Shown here: positions 5,853-7,433 of the stretch, piece after piece
Position numbering within the stretch: position 1 is the stretch's first letter
Layout: every line of letters starts with the position of its first letter
NCBI GenBank assembly: GCA_016926985.1
Contig: JAFGNO010000106.1
Location: forward strand, 1 to 7,433
From: Anaerolineae bacterium
Lineage (GTDB): Bacteria > Chloroflexota > Anaerolineae > Aggregatilineales > UBA3940
Length of the DNA: 7,433 nucleotides
Reading direction: 5' to 3'
The notes under the pieces: generated by a model
Told to the model about the DNA's origin: nothing
The model's input: the letters and a program-made list of their open reading frames with translations, nothing else
The model's database searches: none
Translations under genes and position numbers: made by a program

Positions 5853-6169
5853 CTGCACAGACAGCACACAATCACAGCGATAAACACAAATCATGTAAGG
5901 AACTGCTGGGCGATCTTTCCCTGTATATTGATGGGGAAGCCGAGGCTGACCTTTGCCAGGAAATCGAACAGCATATGGCCGACTGCGAGAACTGCCGGGT
6001 GGTGGTTGATACGCTGGCCAAGACCGTCTTTCTCTATCATGGCCTGGAGCACAACCGGATGCCCGGCGAAGCGCGCCGGCGGCTGTATAAGGCGCTGGAC
6101 CTGTCTGACTACCTGGATGAGCCCGATCCGGCAAGTAGCTCAACAAACCGGAAAGCAGATTGTCCATAA
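5849..6169 (+). CDS. Soluble zinc-type (ZAS) anti-sigma factor
   Basis: 106 residues. The ZAS signature His-x3-Cys-x2-Cys is present as HMADCENC (His42, Cys46, Cys49), with an upstream Cys16 in SCKELLGDLSLYIDGE. The spacing Cys16-His42-Cys46-Cys49 equals that of the thiol-redox anti-sigma RsrA as I recall it (Cys11-His37-Cys41-Cys44). Cys36 and Cys104 are extra. The helical N-terminal part should bind the sigma factor and block core-polymerase binding. No membrane segment follows, so the protein is cytoplasmic, unlike the many membrane-bound anti-sigmas. The ATG overlaps the sigma stop (ATGA at 5849-5852), giving translational coupling and near 1:1 synthesis. The C-terminal ~35 residues are polar and probably flexible. 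The anti-sigma call is firm; a redox-sensing role is inference from Cys spacing. Confidence 0.85.
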   Translation: MTAQTAHNHSDKHKSCKELLGDLSLYIDGEAEADLCQEIEQHMADCENCRVVVDTLAKTVFLYHGLEHNRMPGEARRRLYKALDLSDYLDEPDPASSSTNRKADCP

Positions 6170-6170
6170 A

Positions 6171-6186
6171 TAGATAGATAGATAGA
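6171..6186 (+). repeat. TAGA tetranucleotide tandem repeat (4 copies)
   Basis: Four perfect copies of TAGA follow directly after the anti-sigma stop codon, with a degenerate continuation (ATAG, 6187-6190). The repeat sits in the 66-bp spacer before the ATPase gene and outside any coding frame. It could gain or lose units by slippage and so change the spacer length or mRNA context. Confidence 0.8.
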
Positions 6187-6235
6187 ATAGAGCGCAACCG
6201 GCTGTCGCAGTTTAGAAAAACAGGTAAGAAATCCA

Positions 6236-7330
6236 ATGGCAGATTCCAGTCAAACCGACCGTTTATCAGGGAGCAGTGGGTCATCAGACCGGGGAGCGCA
6301 TTTACCCCGTACCCTGGCGCAGGTTCTCAACGACGCCAATGAAGCGGTGGTCAAAGGCGACCTGTCCAACTATATCCCCATCCCCACTGGATTTGATCCG
6401 CTGGATGCAGCCATTGGCGGCGGCTTGCAGCGCGGCGAACTGATCCTCCTGGGCGGTGCACAGGGGATTGGAAAAACCATCACCGCCCTGCAGATTGCCC
6501 GCAATATTGCCCGTTCCAGCAACATGTATGCATTCTACCTCTCCTATGAGCACACAGAAGCACACCTCATGAACCGCCTCCTGTGCCTGGAGAGTGTCAA
6601 TCCCCCGGAAATGACCACAGCCATGGGCCTCCGGATGCGCGACCTGCAGAATATCATTGTCTCAAAACACGCCCGGAAATACCTGGGCAACGATGGTTCG
6701 ACCGGGTCGCTGCGGGGAATACTGCGAGAGAACGACAAAACCTCCCAGGCGCTGGCCCGGATCACCGATTATGCGGAGCGCCTGATCATGCTCAAGGCCA
6801 GCACAGCGGTAACCACGCTGACCGCCATCCGCGAGCTGACGGCCAAACTGGTCAAAGCGACCAGAGGCAATCTGGTGGTCTTTGTTGATTACCTGCAAAA
6901 GGTCGCCATTTACCCCGAAAAAGCAGTCGATGAAAATGACAAGGTGACCATTATTGTGGAGGGGCTGAAAGACATCGCGATGTCCCTGGATATCCCGGTG
7001 TTCGCCATTGTGGCCTCCGACCGGGACGGGTTGAAGTCCAAGCGGCTCCACCTGTTTCACCTGCGCGGCAGCTCGGCGCTGGACTACGAGTGCGATATTG
7101 CGATCATCATGAACAACAAATACAAGATCCTGTCCAAGGACCATGTTGCCTTCAACCCCTACGAAGCTCGCCAGTACCGGGAATGGGTGGTGTTTACCAT
7201 CGAGAAGAACCGCGCCGGGCGGGCCATGATCGACGTTGAGTTCCACCTGCACGCCCCTCACTTCTGCTTCGACCCGCATGGGCAGATGGTTCAGCAGCAG
7301 CTTATCGATGATAAAATCATCGAAGCCTGA
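6236..7330 (+). CDS. RecA-fold ATPase related to the DnaB helicase C-terminal domain, without the DnaB N-terminal domain
   Basis: 364 residues. After a polar, probably disordered N-terminus (1-25), the sequence IPTGFDPLDAAIGGGLQRGEL (about 49-69) is the lead-in shared by DnaB-C and RadA/KaiC-like ATPases. Walker A is GAQGIGKT (74-81, Lys80). A Glu after strand 2 (LSYEHTEAHLMNRL, Glu105) corresponds to the DnaB 'SLEM' glutamate. Walker B is LVVFVDYLQ (213-221, Asp218), close to the DnaB 'IDYLQ' motif. LRGSSALDYECDIAIIM (276-292) matches the 'LRxSGxIEqDAD' segment, and EKNRAGR (323-329) is the arginine-finger region. The DnaB N-terminal (primase-binding) domain is absent, so this is unlikely to be the replicative helicase. 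It may translocate on DNA or act as a switch ATPase. AGGTAA (6222-6227) is 8 nt before ATG. It lies 66 nt after the anti-sigma gene with no terminator between, so it is probably in the same operon. Confidence 0.85.
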   Translation: MADSSQTDRLSGSSGSSDRGAHLPRTLAQVLNDANEAVVKGDLSNYIPIPTGFDPLDAAIGGGLQRGELILLGGAQGIGKTITALQIARNIARSSNMYAFYLSYEHTEAHLMNRLLCLESVNPPEMTTAMGLRMRDLQNIIVSKHARKYLGNDGSTGSLRGILRENDKTSQALARITDYAERLIMLKASTAVTTLTAIRELTAKLVKATRGNLVVFVDYLQKVAIYPEKAVDENDKVTIIVEGLKDIAMSLDIPVFAIVASDRDGLKSKRLHLFHLRGSSALDYECDIAIIMNNKYKILSKDHVAFNPYEARQYREWVVFTIEKNRAGRAMIDVEFHLHAPHFCFDPHGQMVQQQLIDDKIIEA

Positions 7331-7369
7331 CCTCTCCAATTGAATCGGGTGCGGCTATTTTGCGTTCCA

Positions 7370-7386
7370 AATCAGGCTGCCAGATT
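7370..7386. repeat. Imperfect 17-bp palindrome
   Basis: AATCAGGC-T-GCCAGATT pairs at 7 of 8 positions about a central T (one A-A mismatch), 40 nt after the ATPase stop. There is no T-tract after it on either strand, so it is not a standard terminator. It could be a protein-binding site or chance. The minus strand across 7374-7433 is open for 19 codons and ends in TGA at 7374-7372, which may be the tail of a convergent gene cut by the window edge. No identity can be given from so little sequence. Confidence 0.3.
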
Positions 7387-7433
7387 CAGAGCACACAGCT
7401 CAGGATAGGGAGAGCCAAAGCGCTGCTGGTGAG

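Noticed and set aside
6236..7330. Replicative DnaB helicase
   Set aside because: The N-terminal DnaB domain is absent and the length (364 residues) is well below that of DnaB; only the RecA-like domain is present.
6662..7339. 225-codon minus-strand open frame inside the ATPase gene
   Set aside because: Antisense to a gene with intact Walker motifs; composition (many Gly, Val, His, Gln) is typical of a reverse-complement reading.
7374..7433. End of a minus-strand gene (19 codons then TGA)
   Set aside because: Too short to support as a gene; no family can be recognised and an open stretch of this length occurs by chance.

Overview
The window is GC-rich and gene-dense, with no phage, insertion sequence, CRISPR array or RNA gene that I can see. 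The gene mix (a CpaB-like SAF protein, an HpnA-like extended SDR, a DUF4139 protein, an ECF sigma factor with a zinc anti-sigma, and a free-standing DnaB-type ATPase) would fit a Chloroflexota (Anaerolineae-like) bacterium. That assignment is an impression from protein style, not a marker-based placement.

Layout. (1) Positions 1-1589, plus strand: the 3' part of a DUF4139 (MuiA-like) gene, closed by an intrinsic terminator whose stem and T-tract overlap the last codons of the convergent gene. (2) Positions 1643-4949, minus strand: read in transcription order, a single-pass membrane protein with a duplicated PepSY-like outer region (4949-4260), a CpaB/RcpC-like SAF protein (4123-2876), a 49-residue basic protein (2842-2693), a strong intrinsic terminator, and an NAD-dependent epimerase/dehydratase (2614-1643). 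The first two each have a sigma-70-type promoter whose -35 element lies inside a TTGCC...GGCAA dyad, which suggests one shared regulator. (3) Positions 4950-5208: a divergent intergenic region carrying promoters in both directions. (4) Positions 5209-7330, plus strand: a 12-codon leader ORF that overlaps an ECF sigma factor by ATGA, which in turn overlaps a soluble zinc-type anti-sigma by ATGA. After a 66-bp spacer containing a TAGA tandem repeat comes a RecA-fold ATPase related to the C-terminal domain of DnaB. (5) Positions 7331-7433: a short tail that may hold the end of a minus-strand gene.

How the genes may work together. The sigma/anti-sigma pair is a signal-responsive switch. The anti-sigma has no membrane segment and has the cysteine/histidine spacing of redox-sensing ZAS proteins, so a cytoplasmic (perhaps thiol-oxidative) signal is likely. 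The ATPase is the obvious candidate for a co-transcribed output or partner. The minus-strand group encodes two surface-facing single-pass proteins that are probably co-regulated, with the CpaB-like one pointing to a Flp/Tad-type pilus or related envelope function. The most unusual points are the leader-coupled sigma operon with its DnaB-like ATPase, the paired dyads on the -35 elements, and the small basic protein downstream of the SAF gene.
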